64,000 bases of DNA from Oscillospiraceae bacterium (GCA_900770285.1 CAAGJO010000019.1:1-64000); one strand, 5' to 3'. Positions 7,839 through 16,518 are shown, numbered from the stretch's first letter. The notes: a model not told the origin generated them from the letters alone. A program made the numbers and translations.

Positions 7839-8972
7839 ATGGTCTTTTTAGAAAATTTAAAATCAGAGCTGGAAGAATGCCGTCCCAAAATCAAAGAACT
7901 TCACGACGTTTTTGATATCGAAAACTCAAAGGAACGTATTCTTGAACTTAGAGAAAAAGCTGCCGAACCGGGATTTTGGGATGATCTTGAAAAATCTCAA
8001 AAGGTATTGCGTGAAACACGAACTCTGGAAGGTCATCTTGAAAAATACGAAAAGCTTTGTATATCAGCCGATGATATTGAGGTTATGATTGAACTTGCCG
8101 AAGAGGAAAATGACGAATCCGTAATCGAGGAAATCCAATCGGAGCTTGAAGAACTGAAACAATCTATCGAGGAACTTATGCTTGCATCACTGCTCACAGG
8201 AGAATATGACCGCTGTAATGCAATCCTTACATTTCACGCAGGTGCAGGTGGAACTGAGGCGCAGGACTGGACGGAAATGCTGTTCAGAATGTATAACCGC
8301 TGGGGCGAAAATCATGGCTTTAAGGTCAAGACATTGGATTACCTTGACGGAAACGAAGCTGGAATAAAAAGTGCATCAATTATTGTGGAGGGCGAAAACG
8401 CCTACGGATACCTTAAAAGCGAAAACGGTATCCACCGTCTTGTACGAATTTCACCTTTTGACGCTTCCGGCAGCCGTCATACTTCATTCTCAGCAGTGGA
8501 AGTAATGCCTGAGATTGACGATGCTGTTGAGGTTGAGATACGTCCGGAAGATATTGAAATGCAGGTTTACCGTTCAAGCGGTGCAGGCGGTCAGCATATC
8601 AATAAAACCTCATCAGCAGTTAGACTTATTCATAAGCCTACAGGCATTGTCTGCTCTTGTCAGACCCAGCGTTCACAGCTGCAAAACCGTGAGTATGCAA
8701 TGAAAATGCTTAAGTCAAAACTTATTGAAATAAAGGAACGTGAAAATCTTGAACGTATTGAAGATATAAAAGGCGTTCAAAAGGAAATTGCATGGGGCGC
8801 ACAGATACGCTCTTATGTGTTTATGCCTTACACTCTTGTAAAAGACCATAGAACAGGATATGAGAAAAATAATGTCAATGCAGTTATGGACGGAGATCTG
8901 GACGGCTTTATCAATGCTTATTTAAAATCACTGTCTTTGGGAGATTTAAAGCCTGAGGATCAGAAGAAATAA
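7839..8972 (+). CDS. prfB: peptide chain release factor 2 (no programmed frameshift)
   Basis: RF2 recognises UGA and UAA stop codons and triggers release of the finished peptide. The 377 residues include the RF2 tripeptide SPF at 205-207, which reads the stop codon, and GGQ at 250-252, which enters the peptidyl-transferase centre. In most bacteria prfB is made by a +1 shift at an in-frame UGA near codon 26; here the frame is continuous through that region (HDVFDIENSKERI) and no CTTTGA slippery site exists. The ATG follows AAGGAGAG. The gene is first of a prfB-DUF308-glmU group on the plus strand. Confidence 0.96.
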   Translation: MVFLENLKSELEECRPKIKELHDVFDIENSKERILELREKAAEPGFWDDLEKSQKVLRETRTLEGHLEKYEKLCISADDIEVMIELAEEENDESVIEEIQSELEELKQSIEELMLASLLTGEYDRCNAILTFHAGAGGTEAQDWTEMLFRMYNRWGENHGFKVKTLDYLDGNEAGIKSASIIVEGENAYGYLKSENGIHRLVRISPFDASGSRHTSFSAVEVMPEIDDAVEVEIRPEDIEMQVYRSSGAGGQHINKTSSAVRLIHKPTGIVCSCQTQRSQLQNREYAMKMLKSKLIEIKERENLERIEDIKGVQKEIAWGAQIRSYVFMPYTLVKDHRTGYEKNNVNAVMDGDLDGFINAYLKSLSLGDLKPEDQKK

Positions 8973-8982
8973 GGAGGACAAT

Positions 8983-9546
8983 ATGGAAACACTTAAGAAA
9001 ATTGTAAACAGTTTTATATTTATATTCATTGTTGAAGTTGCAGCAGGTGTGCTATTGCTTGTCAATCCAAGTGTACTTTCAAACGCTGTAAGTTATGTTC
9101 TGGGCGGAATTTTTCTTGTGCTGGGCTTATTGGGTTTTATAACATACTTCAAAACCGGGGGACTTACTTTTGATTTGATTGAAGATATACTTCTATGTGC
9201 AGGCGGAATATTTCTTATTGCAAAGCCTGAATTTATATTCAAGATTTTTGCGGTGATATTTGGTATATATATGATTGCAGAGGGAATTACGAGCATAAGA
9301 GCGTCGCTGATGCTGAAAAACGTAGGTGTAAAATGGCAGATGTCAGTAATCGTAGCCGCTCTTTCAGTAATTTTAGGAATAATAATACTGCTTTACCCTT
9401 TTGCGTCTTTCAAATTTGCAATACAAATGCTGGGTGTATCTTTAATTTTCTCAGGTGCATGCAGCATTTATAATGGCGTTCTTACCAAGAAAAAAATAAA
9501 AAGAGTAAATGATGAAGCAAACAATGATATAATTGATATTAAATAA
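8983..9546 (+). CDS. DUF308 (HdeD-like) membrane protein
   Basis: A 187-residue integral membrane protein with about six hydrophobic segments and a basic, cytosolic C-terminal tail. Internal repeats such as AGVLLLVNPSVLSNAVSYVLG and GIIILLYPFASFKFAIQMLG show the twice- or three-times repeated pattern of the DUF308/HdeD family. HdeD is linked to acid resistance in enterobacteria, but in Firmicutes the role is unknown. AAGGAGG precedes the ATG, only 10 nt after prfB, so it is cotranscribed with prfB and probably with glmU. Confidence 0.8.
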   Translation: METLKKIVNSFIFIFIVEVAAGVLLLVNPSVLSNAVSYVLGGIFLVLGLLGFITYFKTGGLTFDLIEDILLCAGGIFLIAKPEFIFKIFAVIFGIYMIAEGITSIRASLMLKNVGVKWQMSVIVAALSVILGIIILLYPFASFKFAIQMLGVSLIFSGACSIYNGVLTKKKIKRVNDEANNDIIDIK

Positions 9547-9567
9547 ATACTGATAGGAGTTTTAACA

Positions 9568-11001
9568 ATGGATAATAGTGTTGTAATTTTAGCAGGCGGT
9601 CAGGGTAAAAGAATGAAAACCACAAAACCCAAGGTACTTTGCGATGTTTTGGGCGAGCCAATGCTTGAATGGGTTATAACTGCCTGCGAAAAGGCTGAAC
9701 TGGATAATCTTTGCATTGTCAAAGGCTTTGCCGCTGAAATGATTGACGAGTATCTTGAAAACCGTCATTCAAAGGCAAAAATCGAAACAGTTATGCAGAC
9801 AGAACGCCTTGGTACAGGTCATGCTGTAATGCAGGCCAGAGATTATCTTGAAAAACGCAAAGACGGAAATACATTGATTTTGTGCGGCGATGCACCCTTC
9901 ATTGATGCTGAAACAATTCAGGGCGCTCTTGAACTTCACATTCAGCGTGAATGCAGCGTCACAGTTGTTACTTCCCGAATTGAGAACCCAACAGGTTATG
10001 GCAGAATTATCCGTACAGAAGACGGCATAAGCGGTATTGTTGAACAAAAGGACTGTAATCCTTATCAGCTTGCTATTACAGAAGTAAACTCCGGCTGTTA
10101 CTGGTTTAAAACTGCCGACCTGCTTGACGTATTGGAAGACATTCAGCCGAATAATGCACAGGGAGAGTATTATCTTACCGATTGTATTGAGCTGCTCATT
10201 GCAAAGGGCAAAACTGCCGACGCATATATTTCACGCAATCCTAATATAGCTATGGGTGCTAATGACAGACGTGCTCTTCTTCACCTTAACGATATTGCAA
10301 GAGAAGAAATAATAGGAAAGTTCCTGGATGAAGGAATTGAATTTACCTGTACAGACGGCGTAAGCATTGGAAATAATGTTGAAATAGGCGCAGGAACTAT
10401 TATTAACCCAGGTGTTGTGCTGAAAGGCAATACCAGAATCGGTGAAAACTGCTTTATCGGAAATAACTGTATTATTTCAAATACCACGGTGGGCAATAAC
10501 GTTAACCTGAATAATGTTCAGGCATATGATTCTATAATTGAGGACGATGTAAAAATCGGACCATATGTTCAGCTCAGACCTAATTCACATATCAAGCATG
10601 GAGTCAAAATCGGCGACTTTGTCGAAATCAAGAATTCAACTATAGGAGAATATACAGCCGTTGCTCATTTAACTTATATAGGAGATTCCGATGTAGGTGC
10701 AAATGTAAACTTCGGCTGCGGAGTTGTAACAGTAAATTATAACGGTGATAAAAAATTCCGTACAGTAATTGAGGATAACGCATTTATCGGCTGCAATACC
10801 AATCTTGTAGCTCCTGTGCGTGTAGGAAAAGGCGCATATACCGCCGCAGGATCTACAATTACAAGAGATATTCCCGATAACGCTCTTGCAATTGAAAGAG
10901 GAGAAGCTAAAATCAAAGAAGGCTACGGCGAAACAAAGCTTAAAGCAAGAACAGAAAAATACGAAAAACTTAAAGAACAGGACGAAAAAAACTCCAGATA
11001 A
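9568..11001 (+). CDS. glmU: bifunctional UDP-GlcNAc pyrophosphorylase / glucosamine-1-P acetyltransferase
   Basis: GlmU makes UDP-N-acetylglucosamine for peptidoglycan in two steps: acetylation of glucosamine-1-phosphate and transfer of UMP. The 477 residues show an N-terminal nucleotidyltransferase with LAGGQGKRMKTTKPKVL (7-23), then a left-handed beta-helix of hexapeptide repeats (about 260-450) and a basic tail. The acetyltransferase region has RPNSHIKHGVKIGDFVEIKN and HLTYIGDSDVG, the canonical active-site stretch. Preceded by AGGAG. Ends just before a hairpin at 11020-11040 shared with the candidate RNA on the other strand. Confidence 0.97.
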   Translation: MDNSVVILAGGQGKRMKTTKPKVLCDVLGEPMLEWVITACEKAELDNLCIVKGFAAEMIDEYLENRHSKAKIETVMQTERLGTGHAVMQARDYLEKRKDGNTLILCGDAPFIDAETIQGALELHIQRECSVTVVTSRIENPTGYGRIIRTEDGISGIVEQKDCNPYQLAITEVNSGCYWFKTADLLDVLEDIQPNNAQGEYYLTDCIELLIAKGKTADAYISRNPNIAMGANDRRALLHLNDIAREEIIGKFLDEGIEFTCTDGVSIGNNVEIGAGTIINPGVVLKGNTRIGENCFIGNNCIISNTTVGNNVNLNNVQAYDSIIEDDVKIGPYVQLRPNSHIKHGVKIGDFVEIKNSTIGEYTAVAHLTYIGDSDVGANVNFGCGVVTVNYNGDKKFRTVIEDNAFIGCNTNLVAPVRVGKGAYTAAGSTITRDIPDNALAIERGEAKIKEGYGETKLKARTEKYEKLKEQDEKNSR

Positions 11002-11012
11002 TTTTATAAAAC

Positions 11013-11040
11013 AAAAAAACATCCGTCTTTACGACGGATG
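11013..11040. terminator. bidirectional hairpin between glmU and the candidate RNA
   Basis: An 8-bp perfect stem (CATCCGTC/GACGGATG) with loop TTTAC. Seven A residues precede it on the plus strand, so it is a canonical U-tract terminator for minus-strand transcription and only a weak one for glmU. Confidence 0.65.
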
Positions 11041-11159
11041 CCAAAATAAAAAATTATAGGGGAGAATCCAGCAGAAAAAATTATAAAACTGCTGAAATAC
11101 AATGAAGACTTGGGGTAAAAGTCTTCATTCTATGAACGTCAATCAGATTAACTCCTCTT
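11013..11159 (-). ncRNA. candidate small structured RNA with C-rich loops
   Basis: On the minus strand this stretch has the signs of an independent RNA gene. A consensus -10 box TATAAT (11167-11172) ends 7 nt before the predicted start at 11159. A closing stem pairs 11146-11158 with 11058-11068 (one mismatch, a 2-nt bulge). Inside are an 11-bp perfect hairpin (11101-11111/11119-11129) with loop TTACCCC and a 6-bp hairpin (11069-11074/11089-11094). An 8-bp terminator hairpin (11020-11040) with seven T residues ends it. A second C-rich motif, TCTCCCCT, lies in the 3' closing strand. No good -35 box was found. I do not recognise an Rfam family. The strand is inferred. Confidence 0.45.
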
Positions 11160-11207
11160 GACAGTTATTATAATATCCCCGTAATGTGATATTTATGTGA
11201 AAATCAG

Positions 11208-11235
11208 TTGTTTTATAAATGAAATTTGATAGAAT
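11208..11235 (+). promoter_or_regulatory. probable promoter of rsmE
   Basis: TTGTTT (11208-11213), 16-nt spacer, TAGAAT (11230-11235), 22 nt before the rsmE start. It would place the structured region at 11058-11159 outside the rsmE transcript. Confidence 0.45.
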
Positions 11236-11257
11236 TCAAATGTTGTAGGAGAAATTT

Positions 11258-11977
11258 ATGCCAAAATTTTTTTGTGATAATGTGACCGATGAAAAGGCTT
11301 ATATCAACGGTACAGATGCTGTTCATATCGGCAGGAGCTTAAGAATGAAAATCGGTGACGAAATAACCGTATGCAGCAATGGTATTGATTATTTTACCGC
11401 CATTGAAAGCATTTCAGATGAAATGGTGATCTGTAAGGTGCTCTATTCCCAGCCTTCTGAAACAGAACCGAATATAAAGCTTACTCTTTTTCAGGCAATG
11501 CCAAAATCAGACAAGCTTGAATTTATAGTTCAGAAGGCTGTGGAGCTGGGAGCATATAAAATTGTGCCGATTATGACAGCCAGATGTATTTCACGTCCTG
11601 ATAAAAAAAGCTTTGCAAAAAAACGTGAACGACTTCAAAAAATAGCATTGTCGGCAGCAAAGCAGTGCGGACGAGGCATTGTTCCCGAAATTGCGGAGAT
11701 CTCAGACATAGATGACTGCATAACTCAGATAAAAGAAATGGATTTAGGGCTAATGTGCTATGAAAAAGGCGGAAAAAGCTTTGGTGATGCAGGATTGAAG
11801 CCCCATAAAAATATTGGCTTGATAATCGGCAGCGAAGGCGGATTTGAGAAAACCGAAGCCGAAAGATTCATATCAAGCGGCATTACACCCATTGGATTGG
11901 GAGATAGAATCCTGCGCTGCGAGACTGCCCCTCTTGCGGCAATCAGCATTATAATGCACCTTACCGGCAATATGTAA
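11258..11977 (+). CDS. rsmE: 16S rRNA (uracil1498-N3)-methyltransferase RsmE
   Basis: A SPOUT-class methyltransferase that modifies U1498 of 16S rRNA near the decoding centre. The 239 residues show an N-terminal PUA-like domain (HIGRSLRMKIGDEITVC) and a C-terminal knotted SPOUT domain with IIGSEGGFEKTEAE and LGDRILRCETAPLAAI, the SAM-binding knot signature. AGGAG lies 8 nt before the ATG. A terminator follows at 12002-12044. In many Firmicutes rsmE sits next to prmA or dnaJ; here it stands alone. Confidence 0.95.
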   Translation: MPKFFCDNVTDEKAYINGTDAVHIGRSLRMKIGDEITVCSNGIDYFTAIESISDEMVICKVLYSQPSETEPNIKLTLFQAMPKSDKLEFIVQKAVELGAYKIVPIMTARCISRPDKKSFAKKRERLQKIALSAAKQCGRGIVPEIAEISDIDDCITQIKEMDLGLMCYEKGGKSFGDAGLKPHKNIGLIIGSEGGFEKTEAERFISSGITPIGLGDRILRCETAPLAAISIIMHLTGNM

Positions 11978-12001
11978 TATATAATTTATTTTCTGACAGA
12001 T

Positions 12002-12044
12002 GACAAAGACGACAGACCGACAAACTCTCCGTCTTTGTCTTTTG
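12002..12044 (+). terminator. intrinsic terminator of rsmE
   Basis: Perfect 10-bp arms GACAAAGACG (12002-12011) and CGTCTTTGTC (12030-12039), 18-nt loop, then TTTTGCTTT. Confidence 0.65.
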
Positions 12045-12151
12045 CTTTATATGCATCCATATCTGTATCTTTATCGGCTTTTTGAGGTATACCGCATTTT
12101 GCACAGTCAATACATTTCAACAAAAACAAGAAATTCCTTTGATATTTTAAT

Positions 12152-12173
12152 AAAGGGCGACCAGAGGCCGCCC
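12152..12173 (-). terminator. intrinsic terminator of the rimO-pgsA-cysS-cyclophilin operon
   Basis: On the minus strand, GGGCGGCC and GGTCGCCC pair over 8 bp (one G-U) around a 3-nt loop, followed by TTTATTAAAAT, about 40 nt after the stop of the cyclophilin gene. The stretch 12040-12150 between it and the rsmE terminator holds no gene I can support. Confidence 0.6.
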
Positions 12174-12213
12174 ATAAGAATTATTTTTATACATCACTGT
12201 ACTGGATAGCTTT

Positions 12214-13068
12214 TTATGTTTTATCACCCTGTTCTGACGAGGACTGTTCTGAAGAGGACGATTCTTTAATGCTGAAAAAGCTGTCGTTTTTGTTTTCCCC
12301 ATAGGTAGACATTGTAACCTTTTTGATAGTTATTTCGTCTATTGGTTCAAGGTTCTCAGAGTCCTTTACATCATATCCGCAAATTTTGTCATAAGCTTCA
12401 AAGCCGTCATAAACCTGCCCGAAAATTGTATATTGCTGTGAAAAATTAGGAACTCCGCCTTTATCCAAAAAAGCATCTACAACTTCCTTTTTGCCGCCTG
12501 CGTCAGTAAGTTCCCGCTTGAAATCATCATCAAAATCAACTGAGTTAACAAACAAAATCCTGCTGCCTGAGTTTATAGTTTTACTGAAAATCCCCGACTT
12601 GTTGCCATAAGAAATAAGAGCCCCTTTGAAAGGCCAGAGATTTGGACTAAGCTCTCTGTCAACATTGGTTTCATCAGTTTCACTGTTTGTTACACCGTCC
12701 GTTGTCTTTGAACCGCCCATAAAGTAAACATCTTTCTCAACTGCAAAAATTTTTGTATCGTTATAGTATCCGTCATTAACAAGCTTTGTAAAATACTTGT
12801 AAAAATTCGGAGTCTCGTCCGGATACAGCACAGCCTTGAAATCGCCCATGCTTGTTTCAAATATTGCTACAGGAGCATCATCTTTTGGTACCTGATATTG
12901 TATAACATGAATATCCTCAGGATCTATTTTGCTTTCCTTTTCCTGCTTAGTCTGACAGCCATAATATATAAGCATAGCTATTACAACAATTACGGCTACA
13001 ATGCAAAGCTTAAAGACAAATGAAAAACGATTTTTTTCTTTTGGCCCCATATACTGTAAACGTCCCAT
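12214..13068 (-). CDS. membrane-anchored cyclophilin-type peptidyl-prolyl isomerase
   Basis: A 284-residue protein: short basic cytosolic N-terminus, one transmembrane helix or uncleaved signal (about 18-38, FVFKLCIVAVIVVIAMLIYY) followed by GC, which could also act as a lipobox-like cysteine, and a cyclophilin domain (about 68-260; FETSMGDFKAVLYPDETPNF, YNDTKIFAV, QYTIFGQVYDGFEAYDKICG). A low-complexity Ser/Glu tail ends it. It probably folds or assembles proteins outside the membrane. Its ATG abuts the cysS stop codon, with AAGGAG inside cysS, so it is cotranscribed. Confidence 0.87.
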   Translation of the reverse strand: MGRLQYMGPKEKNRFSFVFKLCIVAVIVVIAMLIYYGCQTKQEKESKIDPEDIHVIQYQVPKDDAPVAIFETSMGDFKAVLYPDETPNFYKYFTKLVNDGYYNDTKIFAVEKDVYFMGGSKTTDGVTNSETDETNVDRELSPNLWPFKGALISYGNKSGIFSKTINSGSRILFVNSVDFDDDFKRELTDAGGKKEVVDAFLDKGGVPNFSQQYTIFGQVYDGFEAYDKICGYDVKDSENLEPIDEITIKKVTMSTYGENKNDSFFSIKESSSSEQSSSEQGDKT

Positions 13069-14493
13069 TTATGCGTTCTCCTTCTTTGTGATCTTTGTAC
13101 CTTGTCTTGTTTCTTCTACCGTATATCCCATATCTGCAATCCGGTCACGCAGCTTATCTGCAGTATCAAAATCCTTATTTTTTCTTGCCTGCTTGCGCTG
13201 TTCTACAAGCTCCATTACTTCAGCAGGAATATCATTGTCGGTATCCTTTTTATTCAGCTCTTCAGCCTTTTTTATAAGGTCAAGAGAAAGAACCTTATCA
13301 AAGTCTTCAACTAATGCAAGCTTTGTTCTGGCATTAATGGGAGCTTTTAAAACATTGTAAAGAGATGTAACTGCCATCGAAGTATTCAAATCATTATTCA
13401 AAGCATCGGAAAATTCCTGCTTATACTTGTCAAAAGCTGCTTTGTCAGCTTCTCCGCTCATATCCTCTTTTTCAACTGCTGCAATCTTTGAAACAAGCTT
13501 ATTGAATGAGGCTTTGGCATTGTCCAGATTTTCATAACTGAACTCAAGAGATTTTCTGTAATGAGAATTAAGGCAGAAAAATCTGTACACAATAGGGTCA
13601 TATCCTTTAGACTCCAGCAACGAAACAGTGAGGAACTCCCCTTTCGACTTGCTCATCTTACCGTTGGAAGTATTAAGATGATGAACATGAAACCAATAAT
13701 TGCACCATTTATGACCAAGATATGCCTCGCTCTGAGCGATTTCATTGGTATGATGAGGAAAAATATTATCCACTCCGCCGCAGTGAATATCAAGATACTC
13801 ACCCAGATTTTTCATGCTTATGCATGAGCATTCAATATGCCAGCCGGGATAACCTACGCCCCATGGGGAATCCCATTTAAGAGCCTGTGAATCAAACTTT
13901 GACTTTGTAAACCAAAGTACAAAGTCCGCCTTGCTGCGTTTATTAGTATCTTCTTCAACGCCTTCACGCACACCTACCGAAAGATCATCTTCATCAAAAT
14001 CATTGAAAACATAATACTGCTTAAGCTTTGAAGTATCAAAATATACATTTCCTCCGGCAATATATGCATAGCCCTTATCAAGAAGGCTTGAAATAACTTT
14101 GATAAAATCATCAATGCATTGAGTGGCAGGTTCAACTACATCAGGCTTTTTGATATTCAGCTTATTGCAGTCGTCAAAAAAAGCGTCTGTATAAAGCTTT
14201 GCAATTTCAAGGACGGTTTTATGTTCACGCTTTGCACCTTTAAGCATTTTATCGTCACCTGTATCGCCGTCACTGGTCAGATGTCCCACATCGGTGATAT
14301 TCATAACTCTTTTTACGTCAAGGCCAGAATATCTGAGTGTCTTTTCAAGAACATCTTCCATAATATATGTCCTCAGGTTGCCGATATGAGCAAAATGATA
14401 TACCGTTGGACCACAAGTATACATTTTAACCTTGCCTGCTTCGTTGGGAACAAACTCTTCTTTTTTTCTTGTAAGAGTATTATATATCTGCAT
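13069..14493 (-). CDS. cysS: cysteinyl-tRNA synthetase
   Basis: Class I aminoacyl-tRNA synthetase charging tRNA-Cys. The 474 residues contain the start TCGPTVYHFAHIGNLRTYI with the HIGH-like HIGN, zinc-ligand residues in CSCISMK and HHTNEIAQSEA, and GKMSKSKGEFL as KMSKS loop. Good GGAGG before ATG. The gene follows pgsA after about 100 nt containing competing hairpins. No T-box (specifier loop, AGGGUGGNACCGCG-type element) is present, although cysS is often T-box controlled in Firmicutes. Confidence 0.97.
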   Translation of the reverse strand: MQIYNTLTRKKEEFVPNEAGKVKMYTCGPTVYHFAHIGNLRTYIMEDVLEKTLRYSGLDVKRVMNITDVGHLTSDGDTGDDKMLKGAKREHKTVLEIAKLYTDAFFDDCNKLNIKKPDVVEPATQCIDDFIKVISSLLDKGYAYIAGGNVYFDTSKLKQYYVFNDFDEDDLSVGVREGVEEDTNKRSKADFVLWFTKSKFDSQALKWDSPWGVGYPGWHIECSCISMKNLGEYLDIHCGGVDNIFPHHTNEIAQSEAYLGHKWCNYWFHVHHLNTSNGKMSKSKGEFLTVSLLESKGYDPIVYRFFCLNSHYRKSLEFSYENLDNAKASFNKLVSKIAAVEKEDMSGEADKAAFDKYKQEFSDALNNDLNTSMAVTSLYNVLKAPINARTKLALVEDFDKVLSLDLIKKAEELNKKDTDNDIPAEVMELVEQRKQARKNKDFDTADKLRDRIADMGYTVEETRQGTKITKKENA

Positions 14494-14501
14494 TTTTATT
14501 C

Positions 14502-14596
14502 CTCCTATTATCCAATTAAAGCAAAGCCCCCGAAAGCAATGCTTTGGGAGCAGAAGTCTGTTTTCGGGAAAATCTACTGCTCATAATCCCGAAAAA
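14502..14596 (-). promoter_or_regulatory. pgsA-cysS intergenic RNA hairpins, possible attenuator
   Basis: On the minus strand, starting just after the pgsA stop, TTTTCGGGA pairs with TCCCGAAAA, and CCCAAAGC pairs with GCTTTCGGG followed by T-rich sequence. Overlapping these, GAGCAG can instead pair with CTGCTC. The two sets of pairs exclude each other. This may be a terminator or a switch between pgsA and cysS; no ligand domain is recognisable. Confidence 0.35.
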
Positions 14597-15172
14597 TTAT
14601 TTACTTGAGTCAATATATTTCCAATAGCCTTTAAGATATATTCCGCCTGAAACCACTGTAAGAATAACTGAAATCCAGATAAGAATTTCATTTAAAAGGA
14701 ACAAAGGTGTACTCCAGTCAAGGTCAGGACTGCCTTTTGCGGCAGGGAAAATAATCTGCAAAAACATTATTGTAATAATGGTAATCATCGTGAATGCTGT
14801 TTTCAGCTTGCCCCATATTCCTGCCGGAACAACTACACCTTCATTGGCAACAACAAGGCGGAGTCCTGTTACCATAAATTCTCTGCCCAGAATTATAATT
14901 ACAGCTATAGGGTCGATCCATCTTTCAAAGGCAAAACAAATGAGAGCAGACATAACCAGAAGCTTATCTGCCAATGGATCAAGAAATTTTCCAAAGGTAG
15001 TTATGAGATTATTTTTTCTTGCAATTTTTCCGTCAAGCATATCCGTAAGAGAAGCTATAATGAAAAGTGCCAGTGCAAAAATCATATGGTGCGGAAAAAA
15101 GCAAAGCAGGCACACAAGAAACAGTGGAATCATGATTATTCTCATAACGGTTAATTTGTTAGGTAAATTCAT
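14597..15172 (-). CDS. pgsA: CDP-diacylglycerol--glycerol-3-phosphate 3-phosphatidyltransferase
   Basis: Integral membrane enzyme that makes phosphatidylglycerol phosphate, the first committed step to phosphatidylglycerol and cardiolipin. The 191 residues have about five membrane segments and the CDP-alcohol phosphotransferase motif D-x2-DG-x2-AR-x8-G-x3-D-x3-D, seen in DMLDGKIARKNN and GKFLDPLADK (about residues 43-66). AAGGAG lies before ATG. It is 15 nt downstream of rimO, an arrangement (rimO-pgsA) conserved in many Firmicutes. Confidence 0.96.
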   Translation of the reverse strand: MNLPNKLTVMRIIMIPLFLVCLLCFFPHHMIFALALFIIASLTDMLDGKIARKNNLITTFGKFLDPLADKLLVMSALICFAFERWIDPIAVIIILGREFMVTGLRLVVANEGVVVPAGIWGKLKTAFTMITIITIMFLQIIFPAAKGSPDLDWSTPLFLLNEILIWISVILTVVSGGIYLKGYWKYIDSSK

Positions 15173-15186
15173 AGCTGTTCTCCTTA

Positions 15187-16518
15187 TTAAAGTACTCTTG
15201 TTCCGATTAAGTCATAGTCCATTACATCATCAATATGTATTCTTACATATTGACCTACTGCCGGTTTTTCTTCACAGGTAAAGAATATTTTTCCGTCAAT
15301 TTCAGGAGCATCCATATAGCTTCTGCCGAAATAGCACTCGGCATATCTGTCGAAGCCTTCAACAACAACTTCAATTTCTTTTCCCACAAGCTTTTCGTTA
15401 AAGCTGTCAGCTATGAACATCTGCTGTTCCATAATCATATCAGCACGATGTTCTTTTGTCTTTTCATCAAGCTGACCGTCCATTTTTGCGGCAGGAGTAC
15501 CTTCTTCAACGGAATATGCAAAACAGCCTAAGCGTTCAAAACGCATATCCTTAACAAAATCGGTAAGCTCGGCAAACTGTTCTTCAGTTTCACCGGGAAA
15601 TCCTGCAATAAGGGTGGTTCTTATAATTACATTTGGAATTTCACGTCTTATTTTTTCAATCAGAGCAGTCAGGGTCTCTCTGTTTCCGTGACGGTTCATC
15701 TTTTTTAGTATCTCGCCGTTGCAGTGCTGCATTGGAATATCAAAATACTTAACAATCTTAGGCTGATCACGGACAGTGGCAATAAGATCATCGGTGATTC
15801 TTTCAGGATAGCAATAAAGCGTTCTTATCCATTTGAGCCCATCAATTTTACATAGCTCATTCAAAAGCTCAGCAAGTTTTGGTTCACCGTAAATATCCTC
15901 GCCGTAGCGTGTGGTATCCTGTGCAATGACCACAATTTCGGTCACTCCGTTTTCTGCAAGCCACTTGGCTTCTTTTACCACATCTTCCATCTTACGGCTT
16001 CTGAAATGTCCTCTGATAGAAGGTATAGCACAATAGGTACAGCAGTTATCACAGCCCTCGGCAATTTTCAGATATGCATAAAACGGCTCAGTAGTAATAA
16101 TTCTTCCGCCCTCAAGAGGCAGATCATATTTGCTGCGGAAGTCGAGTACAGGCTTATGTTCGCTGATAATTTCACGGATTATATCGCCCAGTTCTTCATT
16201 AGCACCAATTCCCACAACAGCGTCAAGCTCAGGGATTTCTTCCTTTATTTCATCACGGTAACGTTCAGCAAGACAGCCTGTACAAATAACAGCCTTGATC
16301 CTGCCCTCTTTTTTCAGCTGACAAAACTCAAGAATATTATCGATAGCCTCTTGCTTTGCCGATTCAATAAATCCGCAGGTGTTGATAATCGCAACATCGG
16401 CAAGCGCCGGGTCCTGAACGATTTCAAAACCTTGTTGTTTTAAATCAAAAAGAATATGCTCGGCGTCGATTTGATTTTTAGGACATCCGAGGGACATTAT
16501 TCCAACTCTTGTAGACAT
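15187..16518 (-). CDS. rimO: ribosomal protein S12 methylthiotransferase RimO
   Basis: Radical SAM enzyme that adds a methylthio group to Asp88 of ribosomal protein S12. I start at ATG 16518 (MSTRVGIMSLGC) with AGGGG upstream, giving 443 residues; a TTG seven codons earlier is less likely. It has the N-terminal methylthiotransferase domain with cysteines of one Fe-S cluster (LGCPKNQIDAE), the radical SAM CxxxCxxC (CDNCCTYC), and a C-terminal TRAM domain (about 375-443). A strong promoter at 16558-16586 drives it and three downstream genes. Confidence 0.96.
   Translation of the reverse strand: MSTRVGIMSLGCPKNQIDAEHILFDLKQQGFEIVQDPALADVAIINTCGFIESAKQEAIDNILEFCQLKKEGRIKAVICTGCLAERYRDEIKEEIPELDAVVGIGANEELGDIIREIISEHKPVLDFRSKYDLPLEGGRIITTEPFYAYLKIAEGCDNCCTYCAIPSIRGHFRSRKMEDVVKEAKWLAENGVTEIVVIAQDTTRYGEDIYGEPKLAELLNELCKIDGLKWIRTLYCYPERITDDLIATVRDQPKIVKYFDIPMQHCNGEILKKMNRHGNRETLTALIEKIRREIPNVIIRTTLIAGFPGETEEQFAELTDFVKDMRFERLGCFAYSVEEGTPAAKMDGQLDEKTKEHRADMIMEQQMFIADSFNEKLVGKEIEVVVEGFDRYAECYFGRSYMDAPEIDGKIFFTCEEKPAVGQYVRIHIDDVMDYDLIGTRVL

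Noticed and set aside
11013..11159. 6S RNA, SRP RNA or tmRNA at the candidate sRNA
   Set aside because: The three-way layout does not fit the long hairpin and central bubble of 6S RNA, there is no GNRA-tipped SRP helix, and no tRNA-like ends for tmRNA.
11990..12150. Minus-strand frame of about 45 codons with CIDCAKCG
   Set aside because: Only TTG starts are available, it overlaps the rsmE terminator stem and lies past the terminator of the cyclophilin operon. I could not support it as a gene.
12000..12209. 69-codon plus-strand frame after rsmE
   Set aside because: Begins inside the rsmE terminator, has no ribosome site and runs through the opposing terminator.
14494..14596. T-box upstream of cysS
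   Set aside because: No specifier loop and no conserved T-box sequence; the gap is too short.
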